Shown: one piece after another, positions 23,458 to 33,192 of the stretch
Layout: every line of letters begins with the position of its first letter
How positions within the stretch are numbered: position 1 is the first letter of the stretch
Assembly (NCBI GenBank): GCA_964399635.1
Contig: CAYNRU010000071.1
Location: forward strand, 45,545 to 109,544
Source: UBA4615 sp964399635
GTDB taxonomy: Bacteria; Pseudomonadota; Gammaproteobacteria; Burkholderiales; Burkholderiaceae_E
Reading direction: 5' to 3'
Length of the DNA stretch: 64,000 bases
Made by a program: the position numbers and the translations under genes
The notes under the pieces: model-generated
What the model was told of the DNA's origin: nothing
Seen by the model: only the letters and a program-made list of their open reading frames with translations
Databases searched by the model: none

Positions 23458-25092
23458 ATGTTCCGCAGCGCCCACGTCGACACCTTCGCGCGTGACAACC
23501 TGCCGCCGCCCGACGCCTGGCCGGTGTTCACCTTCGACCTGCCGGAAGTCCGCTACGGCGAACGGCTGAATGCGGCGGTCGCGCTGCTCGACGCGACCGT
23601 CGCCGCCGGCGACGGCGAGCGCATCGTGCTGCGCACCGACGACGCGGTCTGCACCTACCGGCAGCTGCAGGCCCAGGTCGACCGGATCTGCCGGGTGCTG
23701 GTGGAGGACCTGGCGCTGGTGCCGGGCAACCGGGTGCTGCTGCGCGGCGCCAACAACCCGATGATGGCGGCCTGCTGGCTGGCGGTGGTCAAGGCCGGGC
23801 TGGTCGCGGTGGCGACGATGCCACTGCTGCGCGCGCGCGAACTCGTGCCGGTGATCGAGCGGGCGCGCGTGTCGGCCGCGCTGTGCGACGTCCGGCTGCG
23901 CGATGAGATGCTGGCCGCGCAGGCGCAGTGCCCGGTGCTCGAGCAGGTGCTCTGGTTCAACGACGGCGACGGCACGGTGGGTGGCGCGGCGCCCGGCTCG
24001 CTCGAGGCGCGCTGCGCGGGCAAGCCCGCCCGGTTCGTCGCCTGCGACACGGCGCAGGACGACGTTGCGCTGATCGCGTTCACCTCGGGCACCACCGGGC
24101 AGCCCAAGGGCACGATGCACTTCCATCGCGACGTACTCGCGATGTGCGACCTGTTCCCGCGCTCGGTGCTGGAGGCGCGGCCCGACGACGTGTTCTGCGG
24201 CACGCCGCCGCTCGCCTTCACCTTCGGGCTGGGCGGCATGCTGTGCTTCCCGATGCGCGCGCGCGCGTCCACGCTGCTGCTCGAGCGGGCGAGCCCGCAG
24301 TCGCTGCTCGCGGCGGTGGCGCGGCACCGCGCGACCGTGCTGTTCACCGCGCCGACCTTCTACCGGCAGATGGCGGGGCTGGCGAAGGGCTTCGACCTGG
24401 CGTCGCTCACCCGCTGCGTGTCGGCGGGCGAGGCGCTGCCGGACGCGACGCGCCAGCTCTGGAAGCAGGCGACCGGCATCGAGATGATCGACGGCATCGG
24501 CTCGACCGAGCTGATCCACATCTTCATCTCGTCACCACCCGGGTCGGTGCGCCGCGGCACGATCGGACAGGTGGTGCCGGGCTACCAGGCACGGGTCGTC
24601 GACGACGCGATGCGGCCGGTGCCGCCGGGGACGGTGGGCCGGCTCGCGGTGCGCGGACCGACCGGCTGCCGCTACCTCGCCGACGAGCGCCAGCGCCAGT
24701 ACGTGCGCGAGGGCTGGAACCTGACCGGTGACATGTTCTCGATGGACGCCGAGGGATACTTCGCCTACCAGGCGCGCTCCGACGACATGATCGTCTCGGC
24801 CGGCTACAACATCGGCGGGCCCGAGGTGGAGTCGGCCCTGCTGATGCACGAGGCGGTCGCCGAGGCCGGCGTGGTCGGGGTGCCCGACGCCGAGCGCGGG
24901 CAGGTGGTCAAGGCCTTCGTGGTGCTCAAGCCCGGGGTCGCCGCGGACGCGGCGATGGTGCGCGCGCTGCAGGACCACGTGAAGGCGACGCTCGCACCCT
25001 ACAAGTATCCGCGCGCAATCGAGTTCCGCGACGCGCTGCCGCGCACCGAGACCGGCAAGCTGCAGCGCTTCAGGCTCCGCGAGCCGGGCTGA
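23458..25092 (+). CDS. Acyl/aryl-CoA ligase (benzoate- or 2-aminobenzoate-CoA-ligase-like)
   Basis: ANL-superfamily ligase of 544 residues that activates a carboxylate through an acyl-AMP. The P-loop motif is AFTSGTTGQPKGTMHFH, the A5-like GIGSTELIHIF and A8-like WNLTGDMFSMDAEGYF motifs are present, and the C-terminal catalytic Lys lies in RTETGKLQRF. The long N-terminus with FARDNLPPPDAWP and the CGTPPLAFTFGLGGML segment resembles benzoate and 2-aminobenzoate CoA ligases. It closes the operon, so the substrate is probably an aromatic or alicyclic acid. No ring hydroxylase or reductase is encoded here. Confidence 0.87.
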   Translation: MFRSAHVDTFARDNLPPPDAWPVFTFDLPEVRYGERLNAAVALLDATVAAGDGERIVLRTDDAVCTYRQLQAQVDRICRVLVEDLALVPGNRVLLRGANNPMMAACWLAVVKAGLVAVATMPLLRARELVPVIERARVSAALCDVRLRDEMLAAQAQCPVLEQVLWFNDGDGTVGGAAPGSLEARCAGKPARFVACDTAQDDVALIAFTSGTTGQPKGTMHFHRDVLAMCDLFPRSVLEARPDDVFCGTPPLAFTFGLGGMLCFPMRARASTLLLERASPQSLLAAVARHRATVLFTAPTFYRQMAGLAKGFDLASLTRCVSAGEALPDATRQLWKQATGIEMIDGIGSTELIHIFISSPPGSVRRGTIGQVVPGYQARVVDDAMRPVPPGTVGRLAVRGPTGCRYLADERQRQYVREGWNLTGDMFSMDAEGYFAYQARSDDMIVSAGYNIGGPEVESALLMHEAVAEAGVVGVPDAERGQVVKAFVVLKPGVAADAAMVRALQDHVKATLAPYKYPRAIEFRDALPRTETGKLQRFRLREPG

Positions 25093-25106
25093 GCGGCCGC
25101 CCGGAA

Positions 25107-26024
25107 TCAGCCGACCCGCAGCGACGCGGGCAGCTTGAGCGGCGTCACGGTCACGCGCGCCTCGAGCTCCTGCGCGCCGCCGCCCAGGATCACGCCCCGC
25201 AGCGGCGTGACGTCGAAGAAGTCGCGCCCCCAGGCGAGCGTCACGAAGTCCTGGTCGATGCGCCGGTCGTTGGTGGGGTCGATGTCGATCCAGCCCTGCC
25301 CCGGGCACCACGCCGACACCCACGCATGCGACGCGTCCGCACCGACCAGCTTGGGCTTGCCGGGCGGGGGGCGGGTGATGATGTAGCCCGACACGTAGCG
25401 CGCCGGAATGCCGATGCCCCGCAGCCCGGCGATCATCACCTGCGCGAAGTCCTGGCACACGCCGCGGCGCTGCGCGAAGACCTCGTCGAGCGGCGTGGTC
25501 ACGGTGGTCGCGCTCGGGTCGAACTCGAAGTCCCGGTGGATCCGGTGCGCGAGGTCGGACAGCGCAGCCGCGAAGGGCGCGCCCGGACGGAAGCTGCGCC
25601 GCGCGTAGCGGACGGCGCGGCGCGAGCGCGGCACCTGCGGGCTCGGCCCGAGGTACTGCGCGAGCTCGAGCATCGCGGCGCCGCGGGCGGTGCCGGCGTC
25701 GGGCCCGGGCCCTGCATCCCACGCGCGCATCGCGGCCTCGGAGTCCGCGGCCTGCGGCGCGATCTCGACCTGCGACTCGGCGATCACGTCGAGCGTGTCG
25801 TGCGCCGCATGGATCGCGAACGCGGTGACCGCGTTGCCGAAGTAGTCGATGCGCTCCTCGAGCCAGTCGGGCCGCGGCTCGATGTCCAGGCGGTGCGCGC
25901 GCAGGCGCTGGCGCGGCAGCTCGCGCGGGCGCAGGTGGGCGAGCTGCCACGACTGCGCGACCGGCGCCTCGTAGCGATAGGACGTCTGGTGCAGGACGTG
26001 GACGAGACGGGGCTGGGCGGCCAT
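25107..26024 (-). CDS. Transglutaminase-like cysteine protease-fold protein
   Basis: This 305-residue protein has an N-terminal bacterial transglutaminase N domain (about 8-90, VHVLHQTSYRYEAPV) and a transglutaminase core with an intact C190-H233-D249 triad (QRRGVCQDFAQ, ASHAWVSAW, WIDIDPTND). It is the last gene of the cluster, 4 bases after the ATP-grasp/alpha-E gene. In related bacteria such small transglutaminases always travel with alpha-E and circularly permuted ATP-grasp proteins, and are thought to trim or transfer a peptide made by the ATP-grasp amidoligase. No signal peptide is visible. The ATG at 26024 is preferred; in-frame upstream sequence overlaps the neighbour. Confidence 0.9.
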   Translation of the reverse strand: MAAQPRLVHVLHQTSYRYEAPVAQSWQLAHLRPRELPRQRLRAHRLDIEPRPDWLEERIDYFGNAVTAFAIHAAHDTLDVIAESQVEIAPQAADSEAAMRAWDAGPGPDAGTARGAAMLELAQYLGPSPQVPRSRRAVRYARRSFRPGAPFAAALSDLAHRIHRDFEFDPSATTVTTPLDEVFAQRRGVCQDFAQVMIAGLRGIGIPARYVSGYIITRPPPGKPKLVGADASHAWVSAWCPGQGWIDIDPTNDRRIDQDFVTLAWGRDFFDVTPLRGVILGGGAQELEARVTVTPLKLPASLRVG

Positions 26025-26028
26025 GGCG

Positions 26029-28482
26029 TCAGGCTGCGAAGGTCGCGCGGTTGCGGTCCTCGGCATGCGTGAAGAAGCGCATCGACAGGCGGTCGGACAG
26101 GGTCGCGGCCGCCGCGGACAGCGCGTCGAGCCAACGCGCGAGCGCCTCGTCGGGCTTGAGCATCGATGCGTCGCTCCAGCGGTCCAGGTCCGACAGCACG
26201 GCGGGCGCGAAGTGCGGCTCGACGCCGCCAAGGGCGCGGTCGATACGCACCAGCACGTCGGCGAGGCCGCGCAGCTGGAAGGCGACCGAGCGCGGATTGC
26301 TGTCGTCGCGCAGCACGAGGTCGAGCACCGGCAGCCACTCGGGCTGACCGATGTAGCGGGAGCGGTAGGTGATCGAGGAGTCGCACAGCTCCAGCAGCCA
26401 GTCCAGGCCCGCCGAGCGGCCGTCGCGCACGGCGGTCGCGACCGCCACGCACAGCGCGCGCAGGCGCTCGATGCGACGGCCCACCGACATGAATCGCCAG
26501 CCCGGATCGCGGGTCATGCCGTCGAGCGTGAAGCCCGACAGCGCGACCAGCCCGGTCACCGACCGGTCGAGCAGGGCCAGGGCCTGTGGCAGGTCGTGGA
26601 AGGTGTCGAACCCCGGGTCCTGCACGAGCAGGTTGATGGTGCGCCAGTGGTCGACCGACAGCCGCTCGCGCAGCCCCGAGGCGACCCGCTGCACCTGCTG
26701 CAGCGTGGCCCGCAGGCCGCCGGGCCGATCGGCGGCGAACACCGCCTCGAGCAGCGCCGCCTCGGGTGCCTCCTCGTCGTCGATGTGCCCGATCGCGCGC
26801 ATGAGCGCGAGCAGCGGCCCCTGCGCGGCGCGGTCCTCGTCCTCGTCGACGCAGAAACGCGGCAGCGCGACGCGCAGCAGACGTGTCACCGACTCGGCGC
26901 GCTCAGAGTAGCGCCCGAACCAGAACAGGTTCTCGGCGGCACGCGATGACAGGTTGCCCGCGCCCGCGCGCACCAGGTCGTCGGGGCCGACGGTGGAGCG
27001 CAGCAGCGTCAGCGTCGAGTTGCCCGCCGCGGGCGACAGCACCCAGGTGTCCTTGGACGCGCCGCCGCGCTGCATCGAGATCACGCGCGCATCGTGGGTG
27101 CCGGCGACGCGGGTGAGCCCCCCGGGCATCACGGACCAGCCATTGCGGGAGGCGACCGCGAACACCCGCAGGCCGACCGCGCGCGCGCCGAGCCGCTGCG
27201 GGTGGTGACGGTCGTAGACCGGCGCCTGCGACAGCCGGACCAGCTCCTGCGCGAACCAGGCCTCCGGCTGCCGGCGGATGCGAAGCCGCAGCGCGTGCGC
27301 CTTGCGCGCATCGAGGTCCTGGCCGAAGACCGGCTCGACCCGGAGCACCGGGTCGGCCGCCTTGAAGACCAGGCCGGCCATGCGCGGCAGCGCGTCGTCG
27401 AGCGCGGCCGGCTCGCCGAGCCACCAGGTCCCGACCGAGGGCATCTTCAGCGGCTCGCCCAGCAGGTGCTGCGCGAGCCCGGGCAGGAAGCCCATCAGCG
27501 CGCCCGACTCCAGGATGCCCGAGCCGATCGCGTTGGCGATGAACACGCTGCCGCGGCGCGCGCAGTCGGTGAGCCCAGGCACCCCGAGCGCCGAGTCGCT
27601 GCGCAACTCGAGGGGGTCGCAGAAGTCGTCGTCCTGGCGCCGCAGGATGGCGTGGACGCGACGCAGACCCTCCACCGTCTTGAGCCAGACCTTGCCGTCG
27701 CGCACCGCGAGGTCGTTGCCCTCGGCGAGCGTGAAGCCGAGGTATCGGGCCAGCAGCGAGTGCTCGGCGTAGGTCTCGTTGTAGGGGCCCGGCGTCAGCA
27801 GCACCGTGAGCTGCGGGCCGTCGCCGCGCGGCGCCAGCTCCCCGAGCCGGTCGCGCAGCGTCGCGAAGAAGCCCGCGATGCGCTGCGCGTGCAGCTCACC
27901 GAAGAGCGAGGGGAAGATGCGCGACACGATCAGCCGGTTCTCGATCGCGTAGCCCGCGCCCGAGGGGGTCTGCGTGCGGTCGGCGACCACCCACCAGCGA
28001 CCGTCCGGGGAGCGGGCGAGGTCGGCCGCGTAGACGAACAGCGCGACGCCGCCCGGGATGGCGGCATTGCAGGCCGCCCGCTGGAACGCGCTGTGGCCGA
28101 GCACCAGCCGCGGCGGGATGTGGCCATCGGCCAGCAGGCGCTGCGGACCGTACAGGTCGAGCAGCACCGCGTTGAGCAGCCGTGCGCGCTGCGCGACGGC
28201 CGCCTCGATGACCGCCCACTCGTCGGCCGGGATGATCATCGGCAGCGTGTCGAGCGCCCAGGGGCGGTCGGCACCCTTGGGGTCGGCGTACATGTTGTAG
28301 GTCAGCCCGCTGTCGCGGATCTGGCGCTCGGTGGTCGCGATGCGGTCGCGCACGCGGGCGAGCTCCGGGCCCGCCAGCGCGTCGACGACGCGCGCCCAGT
28401 GGGGCCGCGGCGCGCCCGCCGCGTCCAGCATCTCGTCGAAGCGCAGCTCGGCCCGGGGATAGGCCGACAGCAGGTCAGCCAC
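26029..28482 (-). CDS. Circularly permuted ATP-grasp / alpha-E fusion protein
   Basis: This 817-residue protein fuses two domains often encoded by separate genes. Residues about 20-490 form the circularly permuted type 2 ATP-grasp domain (GLTYNMYADPKGADRPWALD, ILTPGPYNETYAEHSLLARY, GFTLAEGNDLAVRDGKVWLKT, ANAIGSGILESGALMGFLP). Residues about 500-810 form the helical alpha-E domain (SRAAENLFWFGRYSERAESVTRLLR is its hallmark). The ATP-grasp part is predicted to form amide or peptide bonds. The start is a GTG at 28482 overlapping the end of the DUF2126 transglutaminase gene by 8 bases. Function of the family is not established experimentally as far as I know. Confidence 0.9.
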   Translation of the reverse strand: MADLLSAYPRAELRFDEMLDAAGAPRPHWARVVDALAGPELARVRDRIATTERQIRDSGLTYNMYADPKGADRPWALDTLPMIIPADEWAVIEAAVAQRARLLNAVLLDLYGPQRLLADGHIPPRLVLGHSAFQRAACNAAIPGGVALFVYAADLARSPDGRWWVVADRTQTPSGAGYAIENRLIVSRIFPSLFGELHAQRIAGFFATLRDRLGELAPRGDGPQLTVLLTPGPYNETYAEHSLLARYLGFTLAEGNDLAVRDGKVWLKTVEGLRRVHAILRRQDDDFCDPLELRSDSALGVPGLTDCARRGSVFIANAIGSGILESGALMGFLPGLAQHLLGEPLKMPSVGTWWLGEPAALDDALPRMAGLVFKAADPVLRVEPVFGQDLDARKAHALRLRIRRQPEAWFAQELVRLSQAPVYDRHHPQRLGARAVGLRVFAVASRNGWSVMPGGLTRVAGTHDARVISMQRGGASKDTWVLSPAAGNSTLTLLRSTVGPDDLVRAGAGNLSSRAAENLFWFGRYSERAESVTRLLRVALPRFCVDEDEDRAAQGPLLALMRAIGHIDDEEAPEAALLEAVFAADRPGGLRATLQQVQRVASGLRERLSVDHWRTINLLVQDPGFDTFHDLPQALALLDRSVTGLVALSGFTLDGMTRDPGWRFMSVGRRIERLRALCVAVATAVRDGRSAGLDWLLELCDSSITYRSRYIGQPEWLPVLDLVLRDDSNPRSVAFQLRGLADVLVRIDRALGGVEPHFAPAVLSDLDRWSDASMLKPDEALARWLDALSAAAATLSDRLSMRFFTHAEDRNRATFAA

Positions 28483-31400
28483 GCCGCAGGTCCAGCGTGC
28501 AGGGCGACTCGGGGTCGATCCGTGCAGGGGTCAGGTTCATCTCGCCCGGAGTGTGTCCGTGACGGAAGAAACGCGCCAACCGCCTCGCCTCCGCCTCGTA
28601 TGCATTGACCGGAAAGGTCTCGTGGCTGCGGCCTCCCGGGTGCGAGACATGATACTGGCATCCACCGATCGACCGGCGGTTCCAGGTGTCCACCAGGTCG
28701 ATGGTCAGCGGCGCGTGCACGCCGATCGTGGGGTGCAGGCTCGAGGACGGCTGCCAGGCGCGATAGCGCACGCCGCCGACCTGCGCGCCATCGGGTCCGG
28801 CGGCGCGCAGCGGCACCGCCCTGCCGTTCACCGCGATCGCGTGGCGGCCCTCGACGAGGCCGTGCGCGGCGATCTCGATGCGTTCGAGCGAGGCGTCGAC
28901 GAAGCGCACCGTGCCGCCGGCCGCGCCCTCCTCCCCCATCACCGGCCAGGGCTCGAGCGCCATGCGCAGGTCCACCCGCACGCCGCCCGCCTCGAAGTCG
29001 CCGAGCCGCGGGAAACGGAACTCCCAGTGCGGCGCGAACCAGTCGAGCTCGAACGCGAAACCCGCGGCGCGCAGGTCCTCGACCACCTCGCGCAGGTCCT
29101 CGCGCACGTACGTCGGCAGCATGAAGCGGTCGTGCAGCGCGGTGCCCCAGCGCGGCAGCCGCGCGGGCACCAGCGGGTCCTGCCAGAAGCGCGCGACCAG
29201 CGCGCGCAGCAACAGCTGCTGCAGCAGGCTCATGCGCGCGTGCGGAGGCATCTCGAAACCGCGCATCTCGAGCAGGCCGAGGCGCCCGCTCGCCGAGTCG
29301 GGCGAGTACAGCTTGTCGATGCAGAATTCAGCGCGGTGCGTGTTGCCGGTGACGTCGACCAGCAGGTTGCGCAGCAGCCGGTCGACGATCCAGGGCGGGC
29401 AGGCCTGCGGCCCCTCGGCCTGCAGGCGGGCCAGCTCGGCGAACGCGATCTCGAGCTCGCGCACCGAGTCGTGCCGCGCCTCGTCGATGCGCGGCGCCTG
29501 GCTGGTGGGGCCGATGACCAGACCCGAGAACAGGTAGGACAGCGACGGGTGGGCGAGCCACCAGGCGACCATGCTGGCGAGCAGGCTGGGGCGCCGCAGG
29601 AACGGCGAGTCCCCGGGCGTCGCGCCGCCCAGCACCATGTGGTTGCCCCCGCCGGTGCCGACGTGGCGGCCGTCGAGCATGAACTTCTCGCTCGACAGGC
29701 GCGTCAGGTGCGCGGCGTCGTAGAGCGCGGTGGTGCGCTCGACGAGCTCGCGCCAGCTCGCGCTCGGGTGCACGTTGACCTCGATCACGCCGGGGTCGGG
29801 GGTGATGCGCAGCACCGCCAGGCGCGGATCGCGCGGCGGCTCGTAGCCCTCGAAGATCACCTGCACGCCGGCGTCCCGCGCCGAGGACTCGACCGCCGCG
29901 ACCAGCTGCAGGTACTCCTCCAGGGTGGCCGCGGGCGGCATGAACACGTAGAGGCGTCCGTCGCGCGGCTCGACGCACAGCGCGGTGCGCGCGACGTCCG
30001 TGTACTGCGCGCCGGCCGCGCTGCCCTGGCCGTCGGCCGCGTCGCGGGTGGTCGGCTGGGCGCCGGGTGCGGCGCCATCACGCGGGCCGCGGGGCAGCGC
30101 CGCCTGGCGTGCGCCCGGGGGCGGGTGCGGCGCCTGCATCGCGGGCGCAAGCGGCGCGGACCGCGAGCCGCGCGCCGGCACTGCCCAGCTGCCGCGGGGC
30201 GCGAGCAGGCCGCCGTGCGGGGGCAGCGCCCGCTGCGGCTGGGTCGGGTCGGACGGATGGATCCACGGGTACTCGTTGGGCGAGACCCAGGGCAGCGAGG
30301 CGAGCGGCAGGCGGTAGCCGATCGCGGAGTCGCCGGGCGCGAGATAGCAGCGCGGCGCGCGCATCGGCCAGTCGGTCGCCTGCCACAGCTGCACCGGCTG
30401 CTTGATCCTGCCGTCGGGCCGCGCGCGCACATCGGGCACGATCGGGAGGATCCAGCCGACCGGCTGGCCCAGTCCGCGCGTGAACACGCGATGCAGACGC
30501 TCGCGCTCCATCGGATCGTCGAGCCTGGCGTCGAGCACGTCGACGTTGACCGGCAGCTGCTGCTCGCGCTGCACGAAGTGCACCGGGTCCTCGTAGGCCT
30601 CGAAGGCCAGCCGAGCGTCCAGCCCCAGGTGGGCCGCGATGCCGGTGACGAGGGCGCGCGCCTCCCCGATGCCGGCGGGCATGGCGGGCGCGGGCGTCTC
30701 GCCCATCGAGGCGTCGCCCGGCTCGACCGCGACAAGGCTCGCGTCGCCGACGATCGGCTCGCCGTCGCGGCGCCAGAACCAGTTCAGCGACCAGCGCGGC
30801 AGCTGCTCGCCCGGATACCACTTGCCCTGCCCGTAGTGCGGGAAGCCCGCGTGCCCGTGCTGCGCGCGCAGCCGCCCGAGCAGCTCGCCCGCGAGCAGGC
30901 GCTTCTCGGGCCCGAGCGCCTCAGTGTTCCACTGCGCGCCGTCGCGGTCGTCGATCGACACGAAGGTCGGCTCTCCACCCTGAGTCAGCCGCACGTCGCC
31001 GGCCTGCAGCACGGCGTCCACGCGATCGCCGAGCGCGTCGATCGCGGCCCACTGCAGCGCGTCGTAGGGCTTGGTGACGCGCGGCGCCTCGAGCACGCGG
31101 CGCACGCTCATCTCATGCACGAAGGTGCACTCGGCCGGATCGACCAGGCCGGTGACCGGCGCGGCCGACGAGGGCTCGGGCGTGCACGCGACCGGGATGT
31201 GGCCTTCGCCGGCGAGCAGGCCTGAGGTGGGGTCGAGCCCCACCCAGCCCCCCCCGGGCCGGTAGACCGAGCACCACGCGTGCAGGGCGGTGAAGTCGCG
31301 GTCGGCGCCACTCGGGCCGTCGAGCGACTTGACGTCGGGAACCAGCTGGATCAGGTAGCCGGACACGAAGCGCGCCGCGAGCCCCAGGTGGCGCATCAGC

Positions 31401-31966
31401 TGCACCATCAGCCAGGCGGAGTCGCGGCACGACCCCGAGCGCTTCTCGAGCGTCTCCTCGGGCCGCTGCACGCCGGGCTCCATGCGGATCAGGTACGAGA
31501 CGTCATGCTGGACGCGCCGGTTCAGGGCGACCAGGAAATCGACCGTGGGCATCGGGTCGCGCGGCACCGCGGCGAGCCACGCGGCGAACAGGGGCGTGGC
31601 GGGCGCGAGCACGAGGTACGGGGCGAGCTCCTCGCGCTGCGCGGCGTCGTACTCGAACGGGCAGTGCTCGGCCTGCGGCTCCAGGAAAAAATCGAACGGG
31701 TTGAACACCGCCATCTCGGCGACCAGGTCCACCTCGATGCGCATCTCGCGCGTCCGCTCGGGGAACACGACTCGCGCCAGCCAGTTCGACTGCGGATCCT
31801 GCTGCCAGTTGAGGAAGTGGCCGGCCGGCTCGATGCGCAGCGAGTACGACAGGATCCGGCTGCGCGAATGCGGCGCGGGCCGCAGGCGGATCACCTGCGG
31901 ACCGAGGCTGACGGGGCGGTCGTAGGTGTAATGGCTGAGGTGGTTCAGCGCAACGTGGATCGACAA
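28475..31966 (-). CDS. Large transglutaminase with DUF2126 domain
   Basis: The 1163-residue protein starts at a TTG (31966) with GGAG 8 bases upstream, where the family N-terminus SIHVALNHLSHYTYDRPV begins. Residues 1-100 are the transglutaminase N domain. The core has an intact triad: C180 (KRSGSCRDSAW), H229 (FTALHAWCSVY) and D245 (WVGLDPTSG). A long DUF2126 region follows to the C-terminus, interrupted at about 610-690 by a Pro/Ala/Arg-rich insertion that looks like a linker. Together with the fused ATP-grasp/alpha-E protein and the small transglutaminase this forms a conserved three-gene unit. The first two genes overlap by 8 bases, pointing to coupled translation. No membrane segment is visible, so cytoplasmic. 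Confidence 0.9.
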   Translation of the reverse strand: MSIHVALNHLSHYTYDRPVSLGPQVIRLRPAPHSRSRILSYSLRIEPAGHFLNWQQDPQSNWLARVVFPERTREMRIEVDLVAEMAVFNPFDFFLEPQAEHCPFEYDAAQREELAPYLVLAPATPLFAAWLAAVPRDPMPTVDFLVALNRRVQHDVSYLIRMEPGVQRPEETLEKRSGSCRDSAWLMVQLMRHLGLAARFVSGYLIQLVPDVKSLDGPSGADRDFTALHAWCSVYRPGGGWVGLDPTSGLLAGEGHIPVACTPEPSSAAPVTGLVDPAECTFVHEMSVRRVLEAPRVTKPYDALQWAAIDALGDRVDAVLQAGDVRLTQGGEPTFVSIDDRDGAQWNTEALGPEKRLLAGELLGRLRAQHGHAGFPHYGQGKWYPGEQLPRWSLNWFWRRDGEPIVGDASLVAVEPGDASMGETPAPAMPAGIGEARALVTGIAAHLGLDARLAFEAYEDPVHFVQREQQLPVNVDVLDARLDDPMERERLHRVFTRGLGQPVGWILPIVPDVRARPDGRIKQPVQLWQATDWPMRAPRCYLAPGDSAIGYRLPLASLPWVSPNEYPWIHPSDPTQPQRALPPHGGLLAPRGSWAVPARGSRSAPLAPAMQAPHPPPGARQAALPRGPRDGAAPGAQPTTRDAADGQGSAAGAQYTDVARTALCVEPRDGRLYVFMPPAATLEEYLQLVAAVESSARDAGVQVIFEGYEPPRDPRLAVLRITPDPGVIEVNVHPSASWRELVERTTALYDAAHLTRLSSEKFMLDGRHVGTGGGNHMVLGGATPGDSPFLRRPSLLASMVAWWLAHPSLSYLFSGLVIGPTSQAPRIDEARHDSVRELEIAFAELARLQAEGPQACPPWIVDRLLRNLLVDVTGNTHRAEFCIDKLYSPDSASGRLGLLEMRGFEMPPHARMSLLQQLLLRALVARFWQDPLVPARLPRWGTALHDRFMLPTYVREDLREVVEDLRAAGFAFELDWFAPHWEFRFPRLGDFEAGGVRVDLRMALEPWPVMGEEGAAGGTVRFVDASLERIEIAAHGLVEGRHAIAVNGRAVPLRAAGPDGAQVGGVRYRAWQPSSSLHPTIGVHAPLTIDLVDTWNRRSIGGCQYHVSHPGGRSHETFPVNAYEAEARRLARFFRHGHTPGEMNLTPARIDPESPCTLDLRRG

Positions 31967-32124
31967 GGACGAATCTCCGGAGACAGTGGCTCGGCCCGGC
32001 CGGACGCCAGATCGGGCGACCGGCCGAGGAGGACGCAAGCCGCGTGCCACCTCGGCGGTGCACGACAGGGCACCGTCCCGGTGCAGCATACGCGGGGATC
32101 GGGGCGGCCGCAGCGCGCCTGCCG

Positions 32125-33192
32125 CTAGCGACCCGCCTGTCGCTCGCCGACCGCCTCGTGCAGCGCCTGCGCCACCTGCGACACACCGATCGCCGCCATG
32201 CACGGGCATTCCGGCGCGCCGCGCGGGCAGCGCACGCAGGCTTCGCGGGGCGCCTTGATGGCGATCGCCCGCGGGCCGAGCGGACCCCAGCGCGCCGGGT
32301 CCATGCCGGGCAGGTCGACGAACAGCCCGATGGTCGGGGCGCCCGACAGGGCCGCGAGGTGCAGGGGCCCGGTGCTGGCGGACAGCACCGCGTCGGTCCG
32401 CGGCAGCAGCCGCATCAGGTCGGCGACCGACAGGCCCCGGGTCGCGTCGGTGACCTGGGGCAGCGCGAAGAGCCCGGGCACGTCGGCACGCAGCGCGTCA
32501 CCCTCGGCGGGCGTGCCGTTCACGATGAAGTTGTAGCGCTCGGGCGGCAGGGACGCGATCAGCGCCAGGTAGCGCGCCATCGGCCACTCCTTGGCGTTGC
32601 CGTTGGAGCGCAGTTGCAGCAGCACGTTGGCGACACCGGGCCGCAGCGGCCAGCCATCGGCGCGGGCGGCCTCGGCGGGCGGCGCAGCCCCGCCCCGCTG
32701 CAGCGCACCCTCGGGCGCAAGGCCCGCCAGCGGCCACAGCGCGTCGCGCGGCAGGTCCACGGCGTCGACGAACGGCGCAAGCAGGCGCAGGTTCAGCTGC
32801 GCCTCGTGCAGCTCGCTGCCGCTGCGGCGCACCAGCGGGCGCAGGTTGCACCAGCGCCAGTGGAACCAGCGCGCCGCGGTGCCGACGCGCAGCGGCACGC
32901 CTGCGCGGGCAGCCGCCCGCGCGAGCGGCTCGGACGGGAACCCGAACACGATCGCATCCGGCCGGCGCGCCCGCAGCGCATCCTCGAAGGCCCGCGCGTC
33001 GGTGACCTCGATCACCTCGTCGACATGGCGCGACGCCAGCGCCACGTCGCGCGCATAGCGCCGCACCGCGAAGATCACCGTGCAGCCGGGCCGCGCGCGC
33101 TTGAGCAGGCCGGCCATCGGCAGCGCGAGCGCCACGTCGCCGAGGTTGTCGTGGCGCACGATCACGAAAGTACGCGCGGCGGACGCCCTCAT
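32125..33192 (-). CDS. Glycosyltransferase family 9 (heptosyltransferase-like)
   Basis: GT-B transferase of 355 residues that should add a sugar (heptose-like) to lipopolysaccharide core. The family start FVIVRHDNLGDVALALPMAGLLKR and the donor-site region TGPLHLAALSGAPTIGLF are clear. A cysteine cluster near the C-terminus (EACVRCPRGAPECPCMAAI) fits the GT9 core-LPS pattern. Its ATG overlaps the stop of the O-antigen-ligase-like gene in ATGA. It is the last gene of a three-gene unit. About 160 bases separate it from the transglutaminase gene, in which nothing notable was seen. Confidence 0.9.
   Translation of the reverse strand: MRASAARTFVIVRHDNLGDVALALPMAGLLKRARPGCTVIFAVRRYARDVALASRHVDEVIEVTDARAFEDALRARRPDAIVFGFPSEPLARAAARAGVPLRVGTAARWFHWRWCNLRPLVRRSGSELHEAQLNLRLLAPFVDAVDLPRDALWPLAGLAPEGALQRGGAAPPAEAARADGWPLRPGVANVLLQLRSNGNAKEWPMARYLALIASLPPERYNFIVNGTPAEGDALRADVPGLFALPQVTDATRGLSVADLMRLLPRTDAVLSASTGPLHLAALSGAPTIGLFVDLPGMDPARWGPLGPRAIAIKAPREACVRCPRGAPECPCMAAIGVSQVAQALHEAVGERQAGR

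Noticed and set aside
28553..31225. Long open frame (890 codons) on the plus strand
   Set aside because: It lies antisense to the DUF2126 transglutaminase and reads as Arg/Ala/His-rich low-complexity protein, an effect of high third-position GC.
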